NCBI RefSeq assembly: GCF_000374285.1
Contig: NZ_KB893933.1
Span: 1-64,000 of the forward strand
Direction: 5' to 3'
DNA length: 64,000 nucleotides
From: Actinobacillus capsulatus DSM 19761
GTDB taxonomy: Bacteria > Pseudomonadota > Gammaproteobacteria > Enterobacterales > Pasteurellaceae
The position numbers were made by a program, and so were the translations under genes. This document shows, in pieces, positions 8,125 through 17,691 of this stretch (the stretch's first letter is position 1; the number at the start of each line of letters is the position of its first letter). The notes below the pieces were generated by a model. It had not been told where the DNA came from and searched no databases. It saw only the letters and a list, made by a program, of their open reading frames with translations.

Positions 8125-9396
8125 TTAAAAACGTTTAGTAAGTTCTGAAATAAGATCTGTTTGTGCAATAGTAATTTGTTCCGCACCGCTTTGTAGATCT
8201 TTTACAACCACTTTTTGCTCAACCACTTCGCTTTCACCGATAACTAATGCAATTTGTGCCTCTACTTTATCTGCACGCTTGAATTGCTTTTTGAAATTAC
8301 CGCCTGAGCAATGTGTCATCACACGTAATTGCGGTAATTCACTACGAATTTGCTCGGCAATTTGGAACGCATTTAAAGTAGCACCTTCACCTGAATAAAC
8401 GACATACACATCAACGGCTTTCGGTAAGCTGATCTCTTTATTCACTTCTTGAACAAGTAAAACTAAACGCTCTAAACCCATTGCAAAACCAACACCTTGC
8501 GTTGCATGCCCGCCAAGTTGCTCAACTAAACCGTCATAACGACCGCCGCCACATACCGTGCCTTGAGAACCTAATGCTGAAGTTACCCATTCAAACACGG
8601 TTTTATTATAGTAATCTAAACCACGTACCAGTTTTGGATTAACTTCATAAGCAATACCCATTGCGTCTAATAGACTACAAAGCTGCGCAAAATGTTCACG
8701 ACTGTCATCATCTAAATAATCTAATAATTTTGGTGCGTCATTCAGTACTTCTTGTAACGCTTGGTTTTTGGTATCAAGAATACGTAACGGATTTTTAACT
8801 AAACGCTCTTTTTCTTCATCGCTCATTAAAGCGGTATGATTTTCTAAGAATTTTACCAATGCCGAACGATAATTCGCACGTGCTTCAAGCGAACCAATTG
8901 AGTTTAGTTGTAAAGAAACATGTTGATCGATACCCAACTCTTTCCATAAACGCGCAGTTAAAATAATGAGTTCCGCATCAATTTCCGGATTTGAAATACC
9001 GAAAATTTCAACACCAGCTTGGTGGAATTGGCGATAGCGACCTTTTTGCGGACGCTCGTGGCGGAACATTGGGCCCATATACCATAAACGTTGTTCATTA
9101 TTATAGATCCAACCTCGTTCAATTGCTGCACGCACACAACCTGCCGTTCCTTCCGGACGAAGAGTTAATTGTTCGTCATTATCCCAGAATGTGTACATTT
9201 CTTTTGAAACCACATCTGTTACTTCGCCAATCGCACGTGCGAAAAGCGGCGTACTTTCTACAATCGGCATACGCACTTCAGAATAGCCATAACCGGCTAA
9301 TACATTACGTACTTTATTTTCGATCCATTGCCATAATAGTGATTCTGTTGGGGAGCAATCGTTCATCCCACGAATTGCTTGAATATTTTTAGCCAC
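8125..9396 (-). CDS. hisS: Histidine-tRNA ligase
   Basis: 423 residues, normal for class IIa HisRS. Motif 2 ([17 protein letters not shown]), the histidine-specific [15 protein letters not shown], and the motif GGGRYDGL are all present, followed by motif 3 ([11 protein letters not shown]) and the C-terminal anticodon-binding domain. It starts [13 protein letters not shown]. It is the third gene of the rodZ-ispG-hisS-yfgM cluster, separated from ispG by a 129-bp spacer with an inverted repeat. Confidence 0.97.
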   Translation of the reverse strand: MAKNIQAIRGMNDCSPTESLLWQWIENKVRNVLAGYGYSEVRMPIVESTPLFARAIGEVTDVVSKEMYTFWDNDEQLTLRPEGTAGCVRAAIERGWIYNNEQRLWYMGPMFRHERPQKGRYRQFHQAGVEIFGISNPEIDAELIILTARLWKELGIDQHVSLQLNSIGSLEARANYRSALVKFLENHTALMSDEEKERLVKNPLRILDTKNQALQEVLNDAPKLLDYLDDDSREHFAQLCSLLDAMGIAYEVNPKLVRGLDYYNKTVFEWVTSALGSQGTVCGGGRYDGLVEQLGGHATQGVGFAMGLERLVLLVQEVNKEISLPKAVDVYVVYSGEGATLNAFQIAEQIRSELPQLRVMTHCSGGNFKKQFKRADKVEAQIALVIGESEVVEQKVVVKDLQSGAEQITIAQTDLISELTKRF

Positions 9397-9420
9397 TTTA
9401 TTTTCCTTTTATTACGCTAA

Positions 9421-9518
9421 AACCACGGACAACACAAAATAGTACGGCTGGTAAATTTTTGAAGAAAATTGACCGCTTGTTTTGCACAATATCCGTAAAA
9501 CCTGTGTAACCCGTGGTT
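9421..9518. repeat. Inverted copies of the AACCACGG-type intergenic motif around an uptake signal
   Basis: AACCACGGACAACAC at 9421-9435 faces its approximate reverse complement GTGTAACCCGTGGTT at 9504-9518. Between them lies GACCGCTTGT, an Apl-type uptake core, at about 9470-9480. Related AACCACGG motifs occur at 13470, 34662 and 36300. The element sits between ispG and hisS and would be transcribed as a large hairpin. Confidence 0.55.
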
Positions 9519-9525
9519 ACTAAAA

Positions 9526-10638
9526 TTAAACTTGTTCGATTTGAATTCGATTGTGTTGCTCTGCAACACGAGCACGAATTTTGGCTTCTAATTGGTCGAT
9601 GAGTTTTTCGTTATCAAAACGCTCTTTTTGGCGCACACCATCAAGATAAAAACCGCTCATTTTATTTGAACCGGTCACACCGAGATCCGATACAAGTGCT
9701 TCACCCGGACCATTCACTACACAGCCGATAATAGAAACATCCATCGGAGTTAAGATATCTTCTAAACGTTGTTCTAACGCATTCACCGTTGCAATCACAT
9801 CTATTTCTTGACGTGAGCAAGTCGGGCAAGCAATAAAGTTAATACCGCGAGAACGAATACGTAACGATTTTAAAATATCGAAACCGACTTTGACTTCTTC
9901 AACCGGATCAGCTGCAAGAGACACACGTAATGTATCACCGATACCTTCCGAAAGTAATAAACCTAAACCAATTGCCGATTTAACCGAGCCGGCACGCGCA
10001 CCGCCTGCTTCGGTAATACCTAAATGTAACGGCTGCACGATTTGTTTTGCTAAAAGACGGTAAGATTCGACCGCTAGAAATACATCAGATGCTTTTACGC
10101 TCACTTTAAAGTTCTCAAAATTAAAGCGATCTAAAATATCCACATGACGTAATGCCGATTCTAATAACGCTTGCGGAGTCGGCTCACCGTATTTCTCTTG
10201 CAAATCACGTTCAAGTGATCCCGCATTCACCCCAATTCGAATCGGAATATTTTTATCTTTTGCACAATCCACTACCGCACGAATACGCTCTTCATTACCG
10301 ATATTACCCGGATTGATACGTAAACAGTCAACACCGTATTCCGCCACTTTCAAAGCAATACGATAATCAAAGTGAATATCCGCCACAAGCGGCACATTCA
10401 CTTGTTGTTTAATCACTTTAAATGCCTCTGCCGCATCCATAGTCGGCACAGAAACTCGTACAATATCCGCCCCAACACGTTCCAGTGATTTAATCTGTGC
10501 AACCGTTGCTTCTACGTCAGTTGTACGGGTATTCGTCATCGATTGTACCGAAATCGGTGCATCTCCACCGACTGCGACATTACCCACCCAAATTTTCTTC
10601 GATTCACGACGTCTAATTGGCGATTGATGAATTGACAT
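9526..10638 (-). CDS. ispG: (E)-4-hydroxy-3-methylbut-2-enyl-diphosphate synthase IspG
   Basis: 370 residues from the ATG at 10638, chosen because AAGGA lies six bases before it; an upstream in-frame TTG is less likely. IspG is a 4Fe-4S enzyme of the MEP isoprenoid pathway. The TIM-barrel part includes [20 protein letters not shown] and the cluster ligands are visible in [11 protein letters not shown] and [12 protein letters not shown] (three Cys plus a Glu). It is ten bases from the rodZ stop, in the conserved rodZ-ispG-hisS order. Confidence 0.97.
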   Translation of the reverse strand: MSIHQSPIRRRESKKIWVGNVAVGGDAPISVQSMTNTRTTDVEATVAQIKSLERVGADIVRVSVPTMDAAEAFKVIKQQVNVPLVADIHFDYRIALKVAEYGVDCLRINPGNIGNEERIRAVVDCAKDKNIPIRIGVNAGSLERDLQEKYGEPTPQALLESALRHVDILDRFNFENFKVSVKASDVFLAVESYRLLAKQIVQPLHLGITEAGGARAGSVKSAIGLGLLLSEGIGDTLRVSLAADPVEEVKVGFDILKSLRIRSRGINFIACPTCSRQEIDVIATVNALEQRLEDILTPMDVSIIGCVVNGPGEALVSDLGVTGSNKMSGFYLDGVRQKERFDNEKLIDQLEAKIRARVAEQHNRIQIEQV

Positions 10639-10647
10639 TTCCAATCC

Positions 10648-11628
10648 TTATTGTGCTAAAGGTAAACGAATTCGAGCGACACGACCATCAATTTTTAATG
10701 GCACTTCTTGACCTTTATAGTAAAGTTTTACATTTGCCGGTGCACCAATCGTTAAACGATATTGTTCGTTACCGTTAAAGGTTAACACTTCTCCGTTGCT
10801 ATATAATTTTTCCGCTAAGCTTCTTTTGCTTTTGGTATTTTTTACTGTAATCCAGCTTTCTTTGCCAATGACTTCAATACGTAATTCATCATTACCGATC
10901 GCTGCCGGTTCGCTAGTTTCTTCAGTAATGCCAGTTTCCACTGTTTGTTGTAACACATTCACTGCTTCTGCCGGTTGTTCTGCTGCAATAGCTTCCGATT
11001 GAACAGTTACCGGCGCACTTTCCACTACAGGTGTATTCACAACAGGCGCTGTAGCTTCCGGAGTTTTAACTTCTTCAACAACAACTGGCGCAACCGACTC
11101 AATCGGTTGTGCTGGTTGTGGAGCTACAGTTATCGGAGCTGGAGTAACAGGCACGCTCTGTGTAACTTCCGCTGGTACAGAACTAATCACAAATTGCTCA
11201 CGATTTTCTTGCTCTTTTTGATAATCTTGCCACCACCAAAGTAATGTCATACCTGCCGCAGCTAATAATACTAATACGGTTAAATACTTCATCCATTGTG
11301 TTTGTGATTTTTGTACAGCTTTCGGCGAGGGGGTTTTAACTGCTTCTTTTGGAATAGTTACTTCACCATAATTAACACTTGAAACTAACTCTTCCGGTAA
11401 ACGAAGAAAACGTAAATAATTACGCACATAGCCACGAACAAAAGTCGGCGCTACGTCCTGTAAAATGAAAATATCGTTCTCTAATGCTTCGATATGTGAT
11501 TTCTTTAAATTTGTTTTTTTAGCAACATCTTCAACACTTAAATTTAAGGCCTCACGTGCTTGTTTTATTTTTTGTCCTAGTGAACGAATATCTTGATTTT
11601 CTTGTGTCGGATTAATTGATTCAGTCAT
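10648..11628 (-). CDS. rodZ: Cytoskeletal protein RodZ
   Basis: 326 residues. An N-terminal helix-turn-helix (about residues 15-85, LGQKIKQAREALNLSVEDVAKKTNLKKSHIEALEN) binds MreB in the family. One membrane segment follows at about 112-131 (MKYLTVLVLLAAAGMTLLWWW), then a Pro/Val/Ala-rich periplasmic linker and a C-terminal beta domain ending VPLKIDGRVARIRLPLAQ. RodZ links MreB to wall synthesis and rod shape. It is the first gene of the operon with ispG and hisS. Confidence 0.95.
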   Translation of the reverse strand: MTESINPTQENQDIRSLGQKIKQAREALNLSVEDVAKKTNLKKSHIEALENDIFILQDVAPTFVRGYVRNYLRFLRLPEELVSSVNYGEVTIPKEAVKTPSPKAVQKSQTQWMKYLTVLVLLAAAGMTLLWWWQDYQKEQENREQFVISSVPAEVTQSVPVTPAPITVAPQPAQPIESVAPVVVEEVKTPEATAPVVNTPVVESAPVTVQSEAIAAEQPAEAVNVLQQTVETGITEETSEPAAIGNDELRIEVIGKESWITVKNTKSKRSLAEKLYSNGEVLTFNGNEQYRLTIGAPANVKLYYKGQEVPLKIDGRVARIRLPLAQ

Positions 11629-11880
11629 AACTAAGCTCTTGGTTAAAAATTACAGAAAATTATTCGGAAGTTTAAAGATGTAACGCTTGTTTTGCAATCT
11701 TAACAAGCAAATTCAAGCAAATTTTTTTAACAAGCGGTTAAATTCAGTCATTTCTTTGCAAATTTTAAAATAAATTTCAACTTCTCTGACATAAACCAAA
11801 GTTTATCGAAACAATCCAGCGTAAAATAACATTTGAGTTGTTTTAGCAAAACAACGGCTTTTCTCAAAATAAATTTACAT

Positions 11881-13449
11881 ATGGTATTCGCAATGATTTC
11901 CGAAAGAAATAAAGAACGATTGTTTAAGCAAAATTTTGCCTCCGGTTTAGTCGTATTTTTAGTCGCTTTACCCTTATGTTTAGGTATTGCGCTTGCATCA
12001 GGCGCTCCGCCATTGTCGGGAGTTATTTCGGGAGTTATTGGCGGTATCGTCATTGGTTTTCTAAGCACATCACATATTAGTGTTGCCGGACCTGCCGCTG
12101 GATTAGTTGCCATTGTGCTGGCAGCGATTAATCAACTCGGTAGCTTTGAACTGTTCTTGTGTGCAGGTATCGTGGCGGGCGCTATTCAACTCGCTCTCGG
12201 TTTTTTGCGTGCCGGTAGCATTACCAACTATATACCGGTAGCGGTTATTGAAGGAATGTTAGCAGGGATCGGTATTCTGATTATTTTTTCGCAACTGCCC
12301 TACGCCTTAGGCAATAAGCAGGTTTTCGCAGAACTTACACAACACCATTTAAATATTCATTTAGGCGCATTACTAATTGCGCTTATTTCGCTGTTTATTA
12401 TGTTGGCTTGGGATAGTTCCTCTCGCTTGAAACAATTTAAAATGTTACCTTCCGCGCTTGTTGCCGTTATCGTCAGTATCAGCATCAACCAACTATTTAT
12501 CGCAACCAGTAGCCATTTAGCGATTCCGGCTAATCAGCTTGTGCAATTACCGATTGCTCAAAATTGGCAAGAAATGCGCCATCTAATCCGCCTACCAGAT
12601 TTTAGCGGTTTCGGCTCATCTGTCGTATGGGTAACTGGAGCAACTATGGCGATCGTCGCCTCGATTGAAACGTTGTTATCAATTGAAGCCGCCGACCGTT
12701 TAGACAGCAAACGCCGGATTACCGATACCAATCAAGAATTACGAGCACAAGGTATAGGCAATATCGTTTCTTCCGTATTGGGCGGCTTACCAATTACTGC
12801 TGTCATTGTACGTTCATCCGCTAATGCCAATGCTGGCGCAACCCACAAACTCTCTAGTATTATTCATGGTATTTTACTGTTTGTTTGTGTGCTGGCAATT
12901 CCGACCATTTTAAACCAGATTCCACTCGCCACTTTATCTGCAGTTCTCATTTTGGTCGGCTATAAATTAACTCGCCCAACAATTTTCAAACACTTTTGGT
13001 ATAAAGGGATTTATCAATTTATCCCGTTTGTCGCAACAGCGGCGGCAGTGGTTGTGTTTGATTTACTCAAGGGAGTCGGATTAGGCTTAGTCATCAGTAT
13101 TATCTTCTTACTGCAAGGTAATATGAAACGTGCTTACTATTTAAGCCGTGAAGAATTGGAAAACGCAAGTTACATCAAAATGCAACTTTCCGAAGAAGTA
13201 TCGTTTTTAAACAAAGCGGCAATTAAAAAGACCTTAAAAAATATTCGCCCAAACTCTAAAGTCATTATTGATGCTTCTTGCACCTCTTATATTGCTTCGG
13301 ACGTATTAGAATTGATTGAAGATTTCGCCAATATTACCGCTCGAGAAAATCATATTCGTGTTTATTTAAAAGGGTTTAAATCCGATTACAATAACCAAGA
13401 AATCGATCACGCCAGCCACGTTAAAGTGGAACACGGTAGCCGAATTTAG
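11881..13449 (+). CDS. SulP family inorganic anion transporter
   Basis: About 522 residues from the ATG at 11881; the ATG at 11893 is equally possible and neither has a clear ribosome binding site. It has about ten to twelve membrane segments. The SulP signature region appears in FASGLVVFLVALPLCLGIALASGAPP and SVAGPAAGLVAIV, with SIETLLSIEAADRLDSKRRITDTNQELRAQGIGN typical of the core domain. A C-terminal part of about 100 residues has STAS-like features (SKVIIDASCTSYIASDVLELIEDF). Candidate substrates are bicarbonate or sulfate; no carbonic anhydrase or sulfate-assimilation gene is adjacent. Confidence 0.88.
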   Translation: MVFAMISERNKERLFKQNFASGLVVFLVALPLCLGIALASGAPPLSGVISGVIGGIVIGFLSTSHISVAGPAAGLVAIVLAAINQLGSFELFLCAGIVAGAIQLALGFLRAGSITNYIPVAVIEGMLAGIGILIIFSQLPYALGNKQVFAELTQHHLNIHLGALLIALISLFIMLAWDSSSRLKQFKMLPSALVAVIVSISINQLFIATSSHLAIPANQLVQLPIAQNWQEMRHLIRLPDFSGFGSSVVWVTGATMAIVASIETLLSIEAADRLDSKRRITDTNQELRAQGIGNIVSSVLGGLPITAVIVRSSANANAGATHKLSSIIHGILLFVCVLAIPTILNQIPLATLSAVLILVGYKLTRPTIFKHFWYKGIYQFIPFVATAAAVVVFDLLKGVGLGLVISIIFLLQGNMKRAYYLSREELENASYIKMQLSEEVSFLNKAAIKKTLKNIRPNSKVIIDASCTSYIASDVLELIEDFANITARENHIRVYLKGFKSDYNNQEIDHASHVKVEHGSRI

Positions 13450-13469
13450 ATAAATCTGAAATTATTTTA

Positions 13470-13484
13470 AACCACGGAAAACAC
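13470..13484 (+). repeat. Dispersed intergenic motif AACCACGGAAAACAC
   Basis: One of at least four intergenic copies of AACCACGGAAWACAC-type sequence in the window (others at 9421, 34662 and about 36300), always after the end of a gene and mostly near an uptake signal. Confidence 0.5.
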
Positions 13485-13521
13485 CGAATACACAGGAATT
13501 GCCGTGCGTGGACTGCAAATA

Positions 13522-13570
13522 AACAAGCAGTCTGATTTTGCAAAAATTTTACCAAATCAGACCGCTTGTT
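13522..13570. terminator. Inverted uptake-signal pair between the SulP gene and argH
   Basis: AACAAGCAGTCTGATTTTG and CAAATCAGACCGCTTGTT form a near-perfect stem between convergent genes; the right arm has the full Apl-type core, the left arm has one change (GCAGT for GCGGT). Probable bidirectional terminator. Confidence 0.6.
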
Positions 13571-13591
13571 CTTATCTAAATATTAATTCAA

Positions 13592-14968
13592 TTATGCACC
13601 TAAATTGGCTTTAGCCACTTCAATCGCTTCACGGACACGTTCCGGATTCACCCCGCCTTTCGCACTACGTTTTTCTAAACAAGATTCTAGCGAAAGAATC
13701 AGGTAAACGTCTTCATCGATCACTGGGTGGAACTGTTTAAATTCCGCCACGCTTAATGCTTCTAGAGGTTGACGTTTGCTGATCGCATAAACTACCGTTT
13801 CACCTACAATATGATGCGCTTCACGGAATGGAATACCCTTCGCCACTAAATAGTCCGCAAGCTCGGTCGCATTCGAATAACCTTGCTGCGCCGCTTCACG
13901 AGTACGTTCCACGTTCACATTGATATCTTCAAGCACTAACGCCCCAATCTCTAAGCAAGCCTGCCAGGTTTCCATCGCATCAAAAATACCTTCTTTGTCT
14001 TCTTGCATATCTTTGTTATAAGCAAGCGGTAAGCCTTTTAAGGTGGTGAGTAAGCCTGATAACGCCCCAAATACACGTCCTGATTTACCACGAATTAATT
14101 CGCACGCATCCGGATTTTTCTTTTGCGGCATTAATGAAGAACCAGAGGTGACACGATCCGATAATTCCAAGAATGCCGATTCACCGCTATTGAAAAAAAT
14201 TAAATCTTCAGCAAAGCGTGATAAATGCACCATACTGATCGAAGCAGTTGAGAGCAGTTCCAACACGTGATCACGATCCGAAACCGAATCCAAACTGTTA
14301 CGAGTTCCAATGCTAAAACCGAGGTCCTGTGCCAGTGCATCACGATCGATAGAATATGCCGTGCCGGCTAATGCGCCTGAACCTAACGGACAAGTGTGCA
14401 TCCGTTTATAAGCATCGGTTAAACGGCTGAAATCACGTTCTAACATTTCATAATACGCCATACACCAATGGGCAAAAGTAATCGGCTGCGCACGTTGTAA
14501 ATGGGTATAACCCGGCATTACCGCATTTTGGTTTGCTTCGGCGGTTTCAACCAATTTGTGTTGTAAGTTACGGATACGCTCTTGTAATACGACCGCCTGT
14601 ACTTTACACCACATTTTCATATCCACCGCAACTTGGTCGTTACGACTACGACCGGTGTGGAGTTTTTTACCTAAATCGCCAACTTTTTCGATTAGTTTCG
14701 ACTCAACCCAGCTATGAATATCCTCCGCATCATCACGTAAAATAATCGCAATATTCGGCTCGATTTCCGCACGTAATTCTTTTAATGCTACCACTAATTG
14801 TTGGTGTTCTTGCTCGGTTAAAATACCGACCGAAGTAATTGCTTTCGTCCACCCGATTGAACCATCAATATCTTGTAATGCTAAACGATAATCAAAACGT
14901 AACGAGTCATTGAAAAACTTAAATTTCGCATCAGCTTCTTGTTTAAAACGTCCACCCCAAAGTGCCAT
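13592..14968 (-). CDS. argH: Argininosuccinate lyase
   Basis: 458 residues, normal length. It starts [10 protein letters not shown] and carries the fumarase/aspartase superfamily signature [20 protein letters not shown] with the catalytic Ser, and [11 protein letters not shown] upstream. ArgH splits argininosuccinate to arginine and fumarate. It is a lone arg gene here; palindromes that resemble ARG boxes lie upstream. Confidence 0.97.
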   Translation of the reverse strand: MALWGGRFKQEADAKFKFFNDSLRFDYRLALQDIDGSIGWTKAITSVGILTEQEHQQLVVALKELRAEIEPNIAIILRDDAEDIHSWVESKLIEKVGDLGKKLHTGRSRNDQVAVDMKMWCKVQAVVLQERIRNLQHKLVETAEANQNAVMPGYTHLQRAQPITFAHWCMAYYEMLERDFSRLTDAYKRMHTCPLGSGALAGTAYSIDRDALAQDLGFSIGTRNSLDSVSDRDHVLELLSTASISMVHLSRFAEDLIFFNSGESAFLELSDRVTSGSSLMPQKKNPDACELIRGKSGRVFGALSGLLTTLKGLPLAYNKDMQEDKEGIFDAMETWQACLEIGALVLEDINVNVERTREAAQQGYSNATELADYLVAKGIPFREAHHIVGETVVYAISKRQPLEALSVAEFKQFHPVIDEDVYLILSLESCLEKRSAKGGVNPERVREAIEVAKANLGA

Positions 14969-15030
14969 ATTGTGTTCCTTTTCGCTTCTTTAATCTTATT
15001 AAAAGATGTCCTGTACATCTGAATAGGGAT

Positions 15031-15064
15031 ATTTTGCATAAATATGCAAAATTATTCAATAATC
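15031..15064 (-). promoter_or_regulatory. Possible ArgR operator upstream of argH
   Basis: A perfect palindrome with 10-bp arms (ATTTTGCATA / TATGCAAAAT, 15031-15052) overlaps a second element that on the minus strand reads TGAATAATTTTGCA, 12 of 14 matches to the ARG-box core TGAATAATTATTCA. It lies 63-96 bp upstream of argH, where a promoter is expected. A separate hairpin (AGATGT/ACATCT, 15004-15020) lies closer to the start. Confidence 0.45.
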
Positions 15065-15203
15065 ATTTGTTGCAAGCGGTTAAATTTCCCCATTTTTTTA
15101 CCATTTGTATTATTTATATACAAAGATTTATAAATGTAGGCGAGTTGGGGGCAGGGATCAAGCACTTTAACGACTATTCTCGGAAAATAAAAATTGTCAA
15201 TTT

Positions 15204-15899
15204 TTACTTAAACAGACCTTTACTAGCTAATGTTTTACCTACTAAAGCTGTGACATTTTTACGTTCGATCATTGCTTGAGTTTGCTTTAAATAGGCTTGA
15301 AAGTGCGGTGTATTACGATGCTGTTGGTAAGCGGTTTCATTCGCATAGATTTCAAAAAAACGCCACTCATTCGGCTGATCTTTAAGTGTAGCAGCGTACA
15401 TTAAAATCACATCGTTTTCTTTTGCCATCGACTGTTGCATTTCATCTAACACTATCGCTTTAAAGTCTTCATTTTGTGTCGGTTTCACGCTAACTTCAGC
15501 TAAATTAATGAGATAGTCGCCGTTTTCAAATGCTGTAAGCGGTTGTTTTTCCAATAAAATTTGCGAATCCAGCGGCACTACTTGACGACCAACCACTGCA
15601 GTTTTGGCGATTTCAACAAACTGTTTAAAATGTGATGCGTTAGTATGTGCTTGATAAGCTGCTTCATCTCGGTAAATTTCCAAAATCACATTTTGGTTTG
15701 GTTTATCTTTTTGCACGGTGTGAAACATCGCTAACGTGCCTGCTTCAGTTTGAATTGACGTACCAAGATTCGTTTTACCCACCGCATCAATCGCTTGCTG
15801 TTGTTCTGGTTTGACTGTTAGTTCAAATAGGCTCATTCGGTATTCAGCTTGTGCCATTGTTGCAACTCCCAGTAAAAGTGAGGTTAAAATTCGTTTCAT
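15204..15899 (-). CDS. Exported protein with two antibiotic-biosynthesis-monooxygenase (ABM) domains
   Basis: 231 residues. A signal peptide (about 1-18, MKRILTSLLLGVATMAQA) precedes two tandem ferredoxin-like ABM domains of about 100 residues each: YRMSLFELTVKPEQQQAID with VILEIYRDEAAYQAHTNASHFKQF, then YLINLAEVSVKPTQNEDFK with RFFEIYANETAYQQHRNTPHFQAY. The family (YgiN-like) acts on quinols or has unknown substrates. It is the last gene of the accessory cluster. A Hin-type uptake core AAGTGCGGT lies inside the gene at 15301-15309. Confidence 0.8.
   Translation of the reverse strand: MKRILTSLLLGVATMAQAEYRMSLFELTVKPEQQQAIDAVGKTNLGTSIQTEAGTLAMFHTVQKDKPNQNVILEIYRDEAAYQAHTNASHFKQFVEIAKTAVVGRQVVPLDSQILLEKQPLTAFENGDYLINLAEVSVKPTQNEDFKAIVLDEMQQSMAKENDVILMYAATLKDQPNEWRFFEIYANETAYQQHRNTPHFQAYLKQTQAMIERKNVTALVGKTLASKGLFK
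15301..15309 (+). repeat. Hin-type DNA uptake core inside the ABM gene
   Basis: AAGTGCGGT is the core of the uptake signal of the Haemophilus influenzae branch of Pasteurellaceae, whereas the rest of the window uses ACAAGCGGT. Only one other exact copy was found, at 20204. Confidence 0.75.
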
Positions 15900-15985
15900 T
15901 TTTTATCCTGAGGTATGGTTTTGCAGATTTAGATAAAAGAAACTGCTTACGAACAAATCATAAGCAGCCAAAATTTATTATCAAA

Positions 15986-16936
15986 TTACGCCATTGACTC
16001 TTCCCAAACACCTTTAGTGTCTACACCGGTTTCTTCGGCTAAGCGTTCTAACTCAGCTACCTCATCAGTGGTTAACAAGAGATTAATCGCTTTTGATGCG
16101 TCAGAAACATGATGTAGTTTAGTGACACCTAAAATTGGTAATGTGCCTTTGGCAATAGCATAGGCGATAGCAATTTGTGCCACACTAGCCCTTTGTCGTT
16201 CACCAATTTCACGCATTTTATCGGTTAATTTCACTAATTGTGGCAATACTTTATTATAGCTTTCGCCACGCCCTGAGCCCACAGGCATCGGGTTTTCAGG
16301 GCTATATTTTCCGCTCAAGGCACCTTGTTCTAAAGTCATATAGGCAAAAAATGTAATACTATTTTGTTTGCAGTAATCCAAAATCCCAGCTTTTTCTGAT
16401 GAACGATAAAGTAGACTAAAATGGTTTTGAACAGCGTTAATTTTGAAGCCTTCGGCATTTAAAATTTCATTTGCACGTTTGATTTGAGCAAGATTGTGGT
16501 TAGAAACCCCTACCGCTTTTACTTTGCCTGCTTTAAGCAATGGAATTAGACCTGCTACCCAACGGTCTGATTCAATTGGATTATGAATCCAATAAATATC
16601 AATGTAATCAGTATGGAAACGAGCCATACTTGCCTTAGCCATTTTTTCAACTGAATTATCATACATCTCTGCTAATTGAGGGGTGAATTTCGTTGAAATG
16701 ACAAGATCTTCACGCTTATAATCTGCCATCAGTTCGCCCAAAATCTCTTCCGAAGCACCTAAACCGTAAGCGGTTGCGGTATCAAAAGCATTTAAACCAT
16801 TTTCGATTGCAGCCTTGAATACGCCTTTCATATCTTGAGCCGAAATGCTATTACCGAATACCTGATCACCACCATACATTCCTACCCCCCAAGACCAAGT
16901 GCCGAGCATAATTTTTGGCAAGTTTACGTTTTTCAT
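15986..16936 (-). CDS. Aldo/keto reductase
   Basis: 316 residues from the ATG at 16936, which has AGGA seven bases upstream; a longer frame to 16978 lacks such a site. The catalytic tetrad of the family is visible: Asp and Tyr in FDTATAYG, Lys in VISTKF, His in YWIHNP. NADPH-binding residues are suggested by ILGVTKLHHVSDA near the C-terminus. No signal peptide, so cytoplasmic. It lies 45 bp downstream of the CMD gene in the cluster. The carbonyl substrate is unknown. Confidence 0.9.
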   Translation of the reverse strand: MKNVNLPKIMLGTWSWGVGMYGGDQVFGNSISAQDMKGVFKAAIENGLNAFDTATAYGLGASEEILGELMADYKREDLVISTKFTPQLAEMYDNSVEKMAKASMARFHTDYIDIYWIHNPIESDRWVAGLIPLLKAGKVKAVGVSNHNLAQIKRANEILNAEGFKINAVQNHFSLLYRSSEKAGILDYCKQNSITFFAYMTLEQGALSGKYSPENPMPVGSGRGESYNKVLPQLVKLTDKMREIGERQRASVAQIAIAYAIAKGTLPILGVTKLHHVSDASKAINLLLTTDEVAELERLAEETGVDTKGVWEESMA

Positions 16937-16981
16937 TTTGTTGTCCTTTTTAGTAAAAAGTTTGTGTTTTTTAACCACTTT

Positions 16982-17683
16982 TTATTCATAAGCTTTTGCT
17001 ACGTGAGCAATCGCTGGCACGATATACGGTGTACCTGCATAAAAGGCAAGATGTGCAAGCAACTCTTGCATTTCTTCTTTGCTGATACCAACTGCTTTTG
17101 CACGCAATGTGTAAACGGTTACAAAGTCATACAAGCCTTGAGCGATTAAAGCAGTAACACTGATTAAATTGCGTGAGCGAATACTTAAATCAGGACGTTG
17201 CCACACTTGGTGGTAAAGTACATCAGTTGAATTATCCGCTAATTTCGGAGTAAATAAACGAATATTTTGGTCAATCAAGCTCATAAAAAACTCGTTATCT
17301 GGTAAAGCGTTTTCTAATGGCAATGGCTCAGGGGTAAGTTCAGGCAGTTGGTCTGGTGTAATCCCTCGTTCTGCAAAAATATCTTTTAGAATGTCCACCG
17401 CTGCAAAAGCATTTGACCAACCTGCGTAGAATGCCATATGGAGTACAATTTCCGACATTTCTTTAGCGGTTACTCCTAAATCCATTGCTAGGTTGAAATA
17501 ATGCTTCATACCTAAAGTTTGTTGACGTGCAATCAGTGCTGCTACTGTAATTACCGCACGATCATGCTTGCTTAAAATTGGACGATTCCACATATCTTCG
17601 GAAATCAACGTTTTAGTGTAAGTCGCAAGTGTTGGCGACACACTGTAAATTTGTTCTGGCGATAATGCCGATTTATAAGACAT
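16982..17683 (-). CDS. Carboxymuconolactone decarboxylase (CMD) family protein, two domains
   Basis: 233 residues with two CMD-like helical repeats. Repeat 1 includes MWNRPILSKHDRAVITVAALIA and KEMSEIVLHMAFYAGWSNA; repeat 2 includes VWQRPDLSIRSRNLISVTALIA and EEMQELLAHLAFYAGTPYI. The CxxC pair of the AhpD peroxidase subgroup is absent, so a peroxidase role is unlikely; the form is closer to gamma-carboxymuconolactone decarboxylase-like proteins. It sits eight bases after the amidohydrolase, clearly in the same transcript. Confidence 0.88.
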   Translation of the reverse strand: MSYKSALSPEQIYSVSPTLATYTKTLISEDMWNRPILSKHDRAVITVAALIARQQTLGMKHYFNLAMDLGVTAKEMSEIVLHMAFYAGWSNAFAAVDILKDIFAERGITPDQLPELTPEPLPLENALPDNEFFMSLIDQNIRLFTPKLADNSTDVLYHQVWQRPDLSIRSRNLISVTALIAQGLYDFVTVYTLRAKAVGISKEEMQELLAHLAFYAGTPYIVPAIAHVAKAYE

Positions 17684-17691
17684 AATAGCTC

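Noticed and set aside
8991-9392. 133-residue plus-strand frame opposite hisS
   Set aside because: Antisense to conserved HisRS motifs; low-complexity hydrophobic translation; no start signal.
11748-12113. 121-residue minus-strand frame over the start of the SulP gene
   Set aside because: Overlaps conserved SulP coding sequence and has no family features.
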